Of a stretch of DNA of 64,000 nucleotides, positions 54,940 through 63,000 are shown piece by piece. The notes beneath the pieces were generated by a model. That model worked only from the letters and a program-made list of their open reading frames with translations. It did not search any database and was not told the DNA's origin. Numbering within the stretch: the stretch's first letter is position 1; each line of letters starts with the position of its first letter. The stretch comes from JAVWGW01 sp036655915 (GTDB lineage: Bacteria; Actinomycetota; Coriobacteriia; Coriobacteriales; Eggerthellaceae): NCBI GenBank assembly GCA_036655915.1, contig JAVVPE010000001.1, forward strand, positions 3,606 to 67,605, read 5' to 3'. The translations under genes were made by a program, and so were the position numbers.

Positions 54940-56256
54940 ATGGCCTCACGTTCTTCACGCCGCGGGCGACAGGGATCTTCTTCCGGAAACGCTTCGCAGC
55001 CTTTGCGTTCATCATCTTCCGCGCGCAATTCTCGACCTACCCCCAATACTCCCAGCCGCGAACAGATGCAGCGCAACAGCCAAAGGCGCCCTTCGGGCAG
55101 CTTCAACCCCAGCGCTTACGGCAGGGATGCCTACGGAAGCCAGGCTGGCCGCCGCAACACGCAGCCGCGTGAAGCCATGGGGTTTCAGCCGCCAGCGTCG
55201 GGTGCGGGGCAGTATTCGCGCAACAATGCGCAGTACGCCCGCAGAAAACGGGGCATGAGCCGTGGGAAAAAAGTTGGCGTTGGCATGTTGTTGGTGCTGC
55301 TGCTGGCAGTTGTGGGTGTGGGCAGCGCTACGGCGTGGTATATGAGCGACATCAACTCCAAGCTTGCTGGCAACAAAACAGCCGAAGAACAGCAGGCCAT
55401 CAAGGATGTCACCGTCCCCACCAAAAACTTTTCGGAGCCTTTTTACATGATGCTGATCGGCTCTGATCGCCGTGCCGGAAGTGAAGAAGACGGCCAGCGT
55501 TCCGATACGAATATTTTGGTGCGCGTGGATCCGACAGCGTCCACGGTGACCTTGGTATCTATTCCGCGCGATACGAAAATTGACATCGACGGGCAGGGCG
55601 TAAACAAATTTAACGCCGCCTACAATTATGGGGGCGCTGCGGCAACTATCCGTGAAGCGAAGCAGCTATGCGGCGTGGATATTGCGCATTATGCGGAAGT
55701 CAACTTTGAAGAACTGGTCAGTTTGGTGGATGCCGTGGGCGGCGTTGAAGTGAACGTGCCAGAATTGATTGATGACCCCGATGCAGGCGACATCGTTATT
55801 CAGCCAGGGCCACAGATTTTGGATGGCCAATCGGCCTTGGTGTTTGCGCGCAGCCGTTCGTATGTTGATGGCGATTTTACGCGTACTTCTAACCAGCGCC
55901 TTCTTATTGAGGGCATGGTGAAGAAGGTCTTGTCGCTTCCCGTCACCGATATTCCCAACGTTATTCAGAAGGCGGCCAAGTGCGTCACGACCGATTTGTC
56001 CGTCAATGATATTTTAAGCCTTGCGATGCAGTTTAAAAACCTGGGCTCGCTTACCATGTATTCTGCCATGGTGCCTTCCTATATTTTGCCGATGGGCGAT
56101 GATGGTGTTTCCTATGTGGGCGCCGACAAAGCGCAGCTGAAAAAGATGATGGACATTGTGGATGCGGGCGGCGATCCCGCCACGCTTGGCACGGGCAGCA
56201 CGACGGGTACGGGCACCGCAGGCGGTTCAACCACGCAAGCGTACACGGCAACCTAG
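54940..56256 (+). CDS. LytR-CpsA-Psr (LCP) family glycopolymer transferase
   Basis: A 438-residue membrane-anchored enzyme that attaches glycopolymers to peptidoglycan. A long Ser/Arg/Asn-rich cytoplasmic region (1-105) precedes a membrane segment (GVGMLLVLLLAVVGVGSATAW, near 110-130). The LCP domain covers about 165-320: MLIGSDRRAG, RSDTNILVRVDP, LVSIPRDTKIDI, NKFNAAYNYGG, ALVFARSRSYVDGDFTRTSNQR. The C-terminus is a Thr/Gly-rich tail. AGGAG lies upstream of ATG 54940. The basic N-terminal region is unusually long. Confidence 0.93.
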   Translation: MASRSSRRGRQGSSSGNASQPLRSSSSARNSRPTPNTPSREQMQRNSQRRPSGSFNPSAYGRDAYGSQAGRRNTQPREAMGFQPPASGAGQYSRNNAQYARRKRGMSRGKKVGVGMLLVLLLAVVGVGSATAWYMSDINSKLAGNKTAEEQQAIKDVTVPTKNFSEPFYMMLIGSDRRAGSEEDGQRSDTNILVRVDPTASTVTLVSIPRDTKIDIDGQGVNKFNAAYNYGGAAATIREAKQLCGVDIAHYAEVNFEELVSLVDAVGGVEVNVPELIDDPDAGDIVIQPGPQILDGQSALVFARSRSYVDGDFTRTSNQRLLIEGMVKKVLSLPVTDIPNVIQKAAKCVTTDLSVNDILSLAMQFKNLGSLTMYSAMVPSYILPMGDDGVSYVGADKAQLKKMMDIVDAGGDPATLGTGSTTGTGTAGGSTTQAYTAT

Positions 56257-56402
56257 CAGTTCACGCCCAGGTAACAGCATGTGTGCGCGCGACGACGGGG
56301 TAGGGCAGTGGCTCTATACTGTTTAAAATTTCGCAATTACAGCGTAGGGTTGCGCCCACTTGAAACGCGCGCGACTTTGCGTCACACGAAGGAGACGTGC
56401 GC

Positions 56403-59069
56403 GTGCTTGAGCTAAAAACCATCAAGAAGGATTATGTGAGCGGCGACGAAACCGTTCAGGCGCTTAAGGGAATCGACCTGCAGTTTCGTGAAAGCGAATT
56501 CGTGGCGGTGCTGGGGCCTTCCGGCTGCGGCAAAACCACCCTGCTCAATATTATCGGCGGCTTGGATGCCTACACCAGCGGCGATTTGGTTATCAACGGC
56601 ACATCCACCACGCAGTATAAAGACAAAGATTGGGATGCCTACCGCAACCACAGTGTCGGCTTCGTTTTCCAAAGCTACAACCTGATTCCGCACCAAAGCG
56701 TGCTTTCCAATGTGGAACTGGCGCTGACGCTTTCGGGCGTGTCTTCGGAAGAACGCAAAGCGCGCGCGGCCAAGGCGCTTGAAGCGGTGGGCTTGGGTGA
56801 TCAGCTGCACAAAAAGCCCAACCAGATGAGTGGCGGGCAGATGCAGCGCGTGGCCATTGCACGCGCGCTGGTTAACGACCCCGACATCATTTTGGCCGAT
56901 GAGCCTACGGGCGCACTGGATACGCACACATCCACCCAGATTATGGAAATCTTGAAAGAAGTGGCCAAAGACCGCTTGGTCATCATGGTTACGCACAATC
57001 CTGAACTGGCCGAACAGTATGCCACGCGCATTATTTACCTGCTGGATGGCGAAACGCAGGGCGATTCTTGCCCCTTTGAAGCCAGCGAAGTTGAGGTGTC
57101 GGCTGCGCGTGCATCGTATGCGGGGCGCATCAAGAAAACGTCGATGAGTTTGCTGACGGCCTTTTCCCTTTCACTCAATAATTTGATGACGAAAAAAGGC
57201 CGCACGCTTTTGACCGCCTTTGCGGGCAGTATCGGCATCATTGGCATCGCGCTTATCCTTTCACTTTCTTCCGGTGCGCAGGATTACATCAACAAAACCG
57301 AAGAAAGTACGCTTTCCAATTACCCCTTAACCATCCAATCCACTTCGGTTGATTCGTCCACCATGATGTCGACGATGATGGGAATGAACGGCAGCGGCGA
57401 AGCGCGCGAAGATGCGACGTCCATCGAAAGCAACAACATTATTTCGGGTATGGTTTCCTCCATTGCCAACGACGCGAACCAAAACGATATGGCGGATATT
57501 AAGAAGTGGCTTGAAACAAACCCGAACGACATTGAAAGTTTCACCAACGATATACAGTACAACTACAAAACGACGCTGAATATTTTCAACGCCGATACCA
57601 AAGAAGGCGTGCACCAGGTTAATCCGGCCACGGTCATGGATGCCATCGGATTTTCGACGGGTGGTGAAAGCGGTTCTGCTCAATCGGAAATGATGGCATC
57701 GATGGGCAGCAGCTACGATGTGTGGGTGCAGATGCTTGACAACAAAGAACTGGTGAGCAGGGAATACCCTGTTGTTAAAGGGCACCTGCCGGAAAATTAT
57801 GACGAAGTTGTTGTGGTGCTTGATGCCAATGGGCGTATTTCCGATTACACGTTGTACGCGCTGGGCTTAAAGGATGAGGCCGAGCTTAAAGACATGATGG
57901 ATGGCGTTATGCGCGGCGAAAAAATCAAGGATTCTGCGCCGGAAGAATATTCCTACGACGATGTGTTGGGCTTGGAATTTAAGATGCTTCCCACGACGGC
58001 CTTCTATGAAAAAACAGGTGGCATTTGGGAAGATAAATCCGAAGATGAAGCCTTCATGAAGCAGGCGGTGGCCAAGGGCACAACCGTGAAAGTGGTTGGC
58101 GTTGTGCAGGCCAGCGATGAAGCAGCAGGGTCGGCAAGCACCTGGGGCTACGTTATGTATCCCAGCGAATTGATGACGCACTTGATTGGGCAGGTTGCCG
58201 ATGCCCCCATCGTGGCCGATCAGAAGACGGACAAGAATACCGATGTGTTTACTGGCGTGCCGTTTATGACCGAAGATAAAAATGCCACACTCAGCCTGCA
58301 AGACATCACCGACTATATGGCCAAACTGCCCGCTGACCAGGCGGCCAGTATGCAGGCCTACATGGCGCAGATGAAAGCTGCGGGCATGAGTGAGGCTCAG
58401 ATTGTGGAAACTTTCCAAAAGCAAATGCGCGCACAGGCCGACAATGCCACCTATGACGGCAACTTGAAAAAGTTGGGCGTAGCTGATTTGGCGGTGCCGG
58501 CCACCATCAACATCTACCCCACCGACTTTAAAGCTAAAGAAAACATCGACACGATTATCAAAGATCACAACAAGGCCGTGCAGGATGCGGGCGATGAAGA
58601 TAAGGTGGTGCACTATTCCGATATCGTGGGCACCATGATGTCGTCGGTTACCAACATCATCAATTCCATCAGCTATATTCTGATTGCCTTTGTGGCTATT
58701 TCACTGGTGGTTTCTTCGATCATGATTGGCATTATCACCTACATCAGCGTGCTGGAACGCACAAAGGAAATTGGTATTTTGCGTTCGATCGGCGCCAGCA
58801 AGAAAGATGTGAGCCACGTATTTAACGCCGAAACTTTCCTGATCGGCTTGGCTTCGGGCATTTTGGGCATACTGATTACCGCGCTGCTTAACATTCCGAT
58901 AAATATGATTATCGAAAGCATTACCGGCATTGCGAATGTGGCTCTGCTGCCACCCGTTGCCGGGGGCATTCTGATAGCCATTTCCACCGTGTTAACGCTG
59001 CTTGGCGGGTTGATTCCCTCGAAGATGGCCGCCAAGAAGGATCCGGTGACGGCGTTGCGCAGCGAGTAA
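56403..59069 (+). CDS. MacB/FtsX-type ABC transporter, fused ATPase and permease
   Basis: An 888-residue fusion. Residues 1-225 are an ABC ATPase: Walker A GPSGCGKTT, Q-loop FVFQSYNLIP, signature MSGGQMQRVAIARAL, Walker B ILADEPTGALD, His switch VTHNPE. A membrane segment near 275 precedes a large extracytoplasmic region (~300-740) and three C-terminal membrane segments (e.g. ISYILIAFVAISLVVSSIMIG) with the FtsX-like domain ending KMAAKKDPVTALRSE. Such transporters act as mechanotransmitters for peptides or lipoproteins rather than ordinary importers. GTG 56403 is chosen since AAGGAG lies 8 bp upstream; GTG 56397 is too close. A terminator follows at 59241. Confidence 0.94.
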   Translation: MLELKTIKKDYVSGDETVQALKGIDLQFRESEFVAVLGPSGCGKTTLLNIIGGLDAYTSGDLVINGTSTTQYKDKDWDAYRNHSVGFVFQSYNLIPHQSVLSNVELALTLSGVSSEERKARAAKALEAVGLGDQLHKKPNQMSGGQMQRVAIARALVNDPDIILADEPTGALDTHTSTQIMEILKEVAKDRLVIMVTHNPELAEQYATRIIYLLDGETQGDSCPFEASEVEVSAARASYAGRIKKTSMSLLTAFSLSLNNLMTKKGRTLLTAFAGSIGIIGIALILSLSSGAQDYINKTEESTLSNYPLTIQSTSVDSSTMMSTMMGMNGSGEAREDATSIESNNIISGMVSSIANDANQNDMADIKKWLETNPNDIESFTNDIQYNYKTTLNIFNADTKEGVHQVNPATVMDAIGFSTGGESGSAQSEMMASMGSSYDVWVQMLDNKELVSREYPVVKGHLPENYDEVVVVLDANGRISDYTLYALGLKDEAELKDMMDGVMRGEKIKDSAPEEYSYDDVLGLEFKMLPTTAFYEKTGGIWEDKSEDEAFMKQAVAKGTTVKVVGVVQASDEAAGSASTWGYVMYPSELMTHLIGQVADAPIVADQKTDKNTDVFTGVPFMTEDKNATLSLQDITDYMAKLPADQAASMQAYMAQMKAAGMSEAQIVETFQKQMRAQADNATYDGNLKKLGVADLAVPATINIYPTDFKAKENIDTIIKDHNKAVQDAGDEDKVVHYSDIVGTMMSSVTNIINSISYILIAFVAISLVVSSIMIGIITYISVLERTKEIGILRSIGASKKDVSHVFNAETFLIGLASGILGILITALLNIPINMIIESITGIANVALLPPVAGGILIAISTVLTLLGGLIPSKMAAKKDPVTALRSE

Positions 59070-59154
59070 TGTTTTTAACCTGACGGCGGCCTGTGGCGGC
59101 AAGCTTGCTTTCGAGCCTGTCGTTGCAGGGGTTTTGTGGGGAATTGGGGTAAGA

Positions 59155-59184
59155 TTTGATTATCCTTGCTTTAGGATAATCAAA
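59155..59184. repeat. 12-bp perfect inverted repeat
   Basis: TTTGATTATCCT and AGGATAATCAAA separated by TGCTTT. No T-tract follows, so it is not an obvious terminator; it may be an operator or an mRNA 3' hairpin of the ABC transporter gene. Confidence 0.6.
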
Positions 59185-59240
59185 GGGATATTCTGTTCTT
59201 GTAATTTTAGGCACCTCCTCTTGCCTTCTTCTCGTCTTGC

Positions 59241-59274
59241 AAAAGCCACCGTCCCCCGGTGGCTTTTGTGTATT
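59241..59274 (+). terminator. Terminator after ABC transporter, carrying 22-bp direct repeat
   Basis: AAAAGCCACCG and CGGTGGCTTTT form a perfect 11-bp stem. Its 3' half plus following bases (CCCCCGGTGGCTTTTGTGTA then TT, 59253-59274) is repeated at 59923-59944 on the far side of the toxin-antitoxin genes. Confidence 0.85.
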
Positions 59275-59320
59275 GAGGCCGACCTACTTTCGTAGTATAC
59301 TTACGGCATACGAAAGTAGG
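59273..59320 (+). promoter_or_regulatory. Promoter and operator of the toxin-antitoxin pair
   Basis: -35 TTGAGG (59273-59278), 17-bp spacer, -10 TATACT (59296-59301). A perfect 12-bp inverted repeat, CCTACTTTCGTA (59283-59294) and TACGAAAGTAGG (59309-59320), brackets the -10, ideal for autorepression by the ribbon-helix-helix antitoxin. Confidence 0.8.
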
Positions 59321-59326
59321 TTGACC

Positions 59327-59611
59327 ATGGATAGTGAAATTGTCGTACATCCAAGAGTTTTTGAGCGACACCCCGAGATTACTGAAAAAGATGTGTTAAC
59401 TGCCTGGTCTGGCTTTGTAAGGATGATTCCTCGCTTAGATCGAAATCCGAACGAATATATTGCGATTGGGTTTGATGGGGCAGGGCGTTTACTGGAAATG
59501 ATTGGAAGGCGTACTGCGCAAGGCGTTGTTATTGTGTATCACGCGATGACCCCGCCGACACAGAAGGCCATGGTAGAGCTGGGGTTGGCGAAGGGAGGTC
59601 GGCATGAATAG
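59327..59611 (+). CDS. BrnT-like toxin of a toxin-antitoxin pair
   Basis: A 94-residue protein resembling BrnT/RelE-fold toxins: an N-terminal helix (VVHPRVFERHPEITEKDVLTAW), then strands in DRNPNEYIAIGFDGAGRLLEMIGRRTAQGVVIVYHAM, and a final helix. The order toxin first, ribbon-helix-helix antitoxin second fits BrnT-BrnA. The start at ATG 59327 is chosen because it follows the operator directly; an upstream in-frame extension crosses a terminator. It overlaps the antitoxin gene by 8 bp. Similarity is moderate and the toxic activity, RNase in BrnT, is inferred. Confidence 0.75.
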   Translation: MDSEIVVHPRVFERHPEITEKDVLTAWSGFVRMIPRLDRNPNEYIAIGFDGAGRLLEMIGRRTAQGVVIVYHAMTPPTQKAMVELGLAKGGRHE

Positions 59612-59885
59612 AGACGAAATGAACAAGAAGCTTGGTGTGAGCGAGCAGCAGTTAGACGCGTGGGCGCAGGAATACGACAACGACACATGGGATAGCACGC
59701 ACCTTGGCAAAGTTGTTATGGGGCGCCCGTTGATGTTTGGGGTGCGCATGAAAACAGTTACCTTTAAACTGCCCGAGGAAAATATCACGGCACTCGATGC
59801 ACTTGCCAACACCCGCGGAGAAAGCCGATCTGATTGTTTGCGCGCGCTTGTAAATCGCGCATTGGTAGGAGCTTCGCACTCCTAG
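59604..59885 (+). CDS. Ribbon-helix-helix (CopG-like) antitoxin
   Basis: A 93-residue protein. The N-terminal part (KKLGVSEQQLDAWAQEYDNDTWD) probably wraps the toxin. The C-terminal part (MKTVTFKLPEENITALDALANTRGESRSDCLRALVNRAL, about 50-88) is a ribbon-helix-helix DNA-binding domain. It is the likely repressor of the operator at 59283-59320. GGGAGG precedes the ATG inside the toxin gene. A terminator follows at 59891. Confidence 0.85.
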   Translation: MNRDEMNKKLGVSEQQLDAWAQEYDNDTWDSTHLGKVVMGRPLMFGVRMKTVTFKLPEENITALDALANTRGESRSDCLRALVNRALVGASHS

Positions 59886-59890
59886 CGTTT

Positions 59891-59944
59891 CACCGGGGGG
59901 ATGCGGTTGATATGCAGTTGTCCCCCCGGTGGCTTTTGTGTATT
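59891..59944 (+). terminator. Terminator after the toxin-antitoxin pair, with second 22-bp repeat
   Basis: CACCGGGGGGA (59891-59901) and TCCCCCCGGTG (59921-59931) form a perfect 11-bp stem, then GCTTTTGTG. Bases 59923-59944 duplicate 59253-59274. The repeat reaches the stop codon of the converging ATPase gene. Confidence 0.8.
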
Positions 59945-61244
59945 AGGGGGTTTTGAGGGTGCTTAGGGCGTAGAGGGGGATGTTGGTCATCCAATCTTGT
60001 TTGCGGTAGTTTGAAAGCGAACTGCGGATGGCGTTTGTGTTGGGGTAGGTGTTGTAGAAACTTTTTAGGCTTTTTGCCTGCAGGTTTTCTTCCGCTTTCA
60101 CTTCTAGCGCGACAATTTCATTGACGCGGGAAACGACGAAGTCAAGTTCTCCCGACGAGTTTTCTGCAGACCAGTAGTAGGGGGTAAGCGCGCAATCGCT
60201 GATGAGTTGTTGGCAGGCGTATTGCTCGGTAAGGGACCCTTTGAATTCTTCAAAAATGGCATTGCCTTCTAAAAGGGTTGTTGCATCAAGGCCGCTCATG
60301 GCGCCCAGCAACCCTACATCTAAGGCAAATAGTTTGAAAACTCCCAGGTCTTCATACGATTTAAGGGGCAAGCCTGGTTTTGTGATGCAGGGAACTTCGT
60401 AGGTCAGCCCCGACTTAACAAGCCACTGCAAGGCCATTTCAAACGATTTTGCCCGGCCTCCCTTTTCGATTTTTCCGTAAATAAATTTGCGCTTTTCACG
60501 CCCCAGTTGTGCTGGCAGGGAATCCCACACCTTGCTTACACGCAGCGATTCGGTGGGGTTTTCGGTATGCTTTGAAAAATCGCGGTCGTAATCGTTCAAA
60601 ATGTTGGTCTGCACGGCGCGCACCGTCGCAAAATCGTGATTTTCCAAATAGGCTAGAACCGCTGCGGGCATGCCGCCTACAAAATAATACTCTTTAAGCA
60701 ACTGAATATAGCGGCTGCTGAAGGTTGCAATAGTTTCCCAATCCTTGCTTTTCAGCAGGTCAAGCAAGGCACCATTGTCGGTTGCTTGCAAATATTCGGT
60801 GAAGGAAAGTGGGTAGAGGTTGATGGATTCCGTTTTCCCTACGGGATAGGACACATTTTGGTGCAGCAGGGTGCCCAGCAGTGATCCGGCGGCGATAACT
60901 GCATATTCGCTGGCATCTTCGTTGAAATATTTCAGAGAGGCCAGGGCTTTGGGTGCCGCCTGAATCTCGTCAAAAATGATCAGAGTATTTTCGGGGGTAA
61001 GAGAAACCCCCGCTTCAATCTGCAGGCCTTTAAGGATGCGCTTTAGGTTGTAGTCCTCTTCAAACAGCTGTTGCATACGGGTGTTGTTGTCGAAGTTGAT
61101 GTAGGCAACTTTAGCAAAATGCTCGCGTCCAAAATTTTTCATGAGCCAAGTTTTGCCTACCTGACGTGCACCGTTAATAATAAGTGGCTTGCGGTTGGGC
61201 TTGTTTTTCCAGGCGACCAGCTGGTCTTGTAGGTGTCTTTGCAT
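59943..61244 (-). CDS. DUF4143 AAA+ ATPase no. 3
   Basis: A 433-residue ATP-binding protein, complete, closely resembling ATPase no. 1 (shared VGKTxSIxLxPxxxTEYL/F, YFVGGMP and DFSKHxE motifs). Walker A is GARQVGKT (25-32), Walker B LIIFDEIQ (88-95). A winged-helix-like segment (SLPAQLGREKRKFIYGKIEKG ... WLVKSGL) is followed by a PD-(D/E)XK-like pattern (GELDFVVSRVNEIVALEVKAEE). ATG 61244 is chosen because AGGAAGG lies 6 bp upstream. TACAAT on the minus strand near 61279-61284 is a candidate -10. A three-unit repeat lies just upstream. The gene runs against the local strand bias. Confidence 0.92.
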   Translation of the reverse strand: MQRHLQDQLVAWKNKPNRKPLIINGARQVGKTWLMKNFGREHFAKVAYINFDNNTRMQQLFEEDYNLKRILKGLQIEAGVSLTPENTLIIFDEIQAAPKALASLKYFNEDASEYAVIAAGSLLGTLLHQNVSYPVGKTESINLYPLSFTEYLQATDNGALLDLLKSKDWETIATFSSRYIQLLKEYYFVGGMPAAVLAYLENHDFATVRAVQTNILNDYDRDFSKHTENPTESLRVSKVWDSLPAQLGREKRKFIYGKIEKGGRAKSFEMALQWLVKSGLTYEVPCITKPGLPLKSYEDLGVFKLFALDVGLLGAMSGLDATTLLEGNAIFEEFKGSLTEQYACQQLISDCALTPYYWSAENSSGELDFVVSRVNEIVALEVKAEENLQAKSLKSFYNTYPNTNAIRSSLSNYRKQDWMTNIPLYALSTLKTP

Positions 61245-61308
61245 GGGTGCCCTTCCTCTAGTGATGTGCAGGCAACAGATTGTATCTTCTGCCATGGTAG
61301 CGCAAAAT

Positions 61309-61397
61309 ACACTTTTACGGCGGACTTTTTGTTGTTCGTTACACTTTTAGGTCGCACTTTTTGTGTTTCGTTACACTTTTCAGGCGGACTTTTGCGG
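61309..61397 (-). repeat. 32-bp tandem repeats upstream of DUF4143 ATPase no. 3
   Basis: Three tandem units start at 61309, 61341 and 61373, an exact 32-bp period. On the plus strand each begins ACACTTTT, then a G/C-rich core, then ACTTTTTGTG/TTGTTCGTT. In the gene direction the cores read CGCCTGAAAAGTGTA, CGACCTAAAAGTGTA and CGCCGTAAAAGTGTA. They lie about 65-155 bp before the start codon, around the likely promoter. Nothing else is visible in 61398-61510 except the leader of the mutase gene. Confidence 0.9.
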
Positions 61398-61510
61398 TTT
61401 TCGGGATATGAGGGGAAACGGGTATAATAGACGGGTTTGAAACTATGTGCGACTGCAGGGATTTTTTGGCGGTGGCATAACGGAAACCGTGCAAGGCGAA
61501 AGGCGCGAAT

Positions 61511-62926
61511 ATGGCACAGGCAATTCATTTTGGAACGGACGGATGGCGCGCTATCATCGGGGAAGATTTCACCGATGAAAATCTTGCACGCACCATTGTG
61601 GCTGCAGCGCGCATCTTCAAAGAACAGCGCGCGAGCGATCCGGCTTTAGCGGGCTGCGATACCCTTTTTGTCGGGCACGATTGCCGCTTGGATGCCCACA
61701 GCTATTCCCAGCTTGCGGCTAGCGTTGCCGCAGCTGAAGGCTTCACCGTCAAATTGTCGAACGATTTTTGCCCCACGCCGTGTCTGTGCTTTTCGGTGGC
61801 GCGCGACCCGCGTGCAATTGGCGGCATCATGCTTACCAGCAGCCATAACCCTGCCGAATACTTGGGCGTGAAGCTGCGCATGGCCGATGGTGGCGCCTCT
61901 TCGCAGGAATTCACCGATCGCGTGGAAGCCGTTTTGCCCGATCAGGCACCCACCGCACGGGGAACATTTGAGGAAGTCGACCTGATTACTCCCTATGTGG
62001 CGGCATTAAAGCAACGCGTCGACGGCGAGGCCATTGCCGCTGCTCATTTGCGCGTTGTGGTCGATCCTCTCTACGGTGCCGGGCGTGGCCACTTGGCAGG
62101 ATTGTTGCGCGATCTAGGCGTTGAAGTGTGCGAAATCAACAACGCGGCAGACCCCACTTTCGATGGCCTGCACCCCGAACCTATTCCGCCATGGATTGAC
62201 CGTGGCCTGGCCAAAGTGGTGGAATTGGGCTTTGATGCCTGCTTCATCAACGACGGCGACGCTGACCGCATCGGTGCGGGCGATGAACACGGCAACTTCG
62301 TGAACCCGCACCGCATTATCACCTTGCTGGTGGCGCACCTGGTTGAAGACAAAGGGCTGCACGGCCGCGTCGTTTCCACCATCACCGCTTCGGCCTTGCT
62401 GGCGCGCCAATGCAAGCGCCTGGGGCTAGAACTTACCAGCACGCCGGTGGGCTTCAAGTGGATTTATGCCGAAATGGGCAAGGGCGATGTCATGCTGGGC
62501 GGCGAAGAATCCGGCGGCATCGGCATTCCTTCTCACGTGATGGAACGCGACGGCCTGCTGATGGCCTTGCTGCTGGTCGAAACCATGGCGCAGCGCCACA
62601 TGAGCCTGGGTCAGCTGGTGCAAGATATGTGCGACACGCTGGGTACGCTTGAATTTGCTCGCCGCGGGCTTTCTATAACCGAAGAACAGATGCAGCATTT
62701 TCGCACAGAAATTGTGCCCAACTGCAGCAAGCAGGCCTTCTGCGGCAAGCAAGTTGTGGCCGTTGACCGGCGCGATGGCGTCAAGTTTTCGCTGGAAAGC
62801 GACGCTTGGGTCATGATGCGCCCCTCTGGCACCGAACCCCTCGTGCGCATTTACGCCGAAGCCGCCACCATGGAGGAAGTAGAAGCGCTGCTCGATGCCG
62901 CAAGCGAAGTCGTGGTTGCTCCCTAA
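61511..62926 (+). CDS. Phosphohexomutase (phosphoglucomutase/phosphomannomutase family)
   Basis: A 471-residue alpha-D-phosphohexomutase that moves phosphate between C6 and C1 of sugars. The catalytic Ser is in GIMLTSSHNPAEYLG, Mg binding in NDGDADRIG, sugar binding in GGEESGG, and phosphate binding in MRPSGTEPLVRIY. FGTDGWRAIIGEDF at the start is typical. It could be phosphoglucomutase or phosphomannomutase; it is not clearly GlmM, which has a different N-terminus and Ser loop. AAAGGCG lies upstream of ATG 61511. Confidence 0.93.
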   Translation: MAQAIHFGTDGWRAIIGEDFTDENLARTIVAAARIFKEQRASDPALAGCDTLFVGHDCRLDAHSYSQLAASVAAAEGFTVKLSNDFCPTPCLCFSVARDPRAIGGIMLTSSHNPAEYLGVKLRMADGGASSQEFTDRVEAVLPDQAPTARGTFEEVDLITPYVAALKQRVDGEAIAAAHLRVVVDPLYGAGRGHLAGLLRDLGVEVCEINNAADPTFDGLHPEPIPPWIDRGLAKVVELGFDACFINDGDADRIGAGDEHGNFVNPHRIITLLVAHLVEDKGLHGRVVSTITASALLARQCKRLGLELTSTPVGFKWIYAEMGKGDVMLGGEESGGIGIPSHVMERDGLLMALLLVETMAQRHMSLGQLVQDMCDTLGTLEFARRGLSITEEQMQHFRTEIVPNCSKQAFCGKQVVAVDRRDGVKFSLESDAWVMMRPSGTEPLVRIYAEAATMEEVEALLDAASEVVVAP

Positions 62927-62952
62927 GCCGCCCAACTTTGCGCCCAACACAA

Positions 62953-63000
62953 TTTCATGTCGATTTTATTAACAGAATTATGTATAATATCGACATGAAA
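62953..63000 (+). promoter_or_regulatory. Promoter and operator of the AbiEi-like gene
   Basis: TTTCATGTCGAT (62953-62964) and ATCGACATGAAA (62989-63000) form a perfect 12-bp inverted repeat around a consensus -10, TATAAT (62984-62989). The right arm includes the start codon. Only 5 bp separate the -10 from ATG 62995, so the transcript is probably leaderless. Confidence 0.8.
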
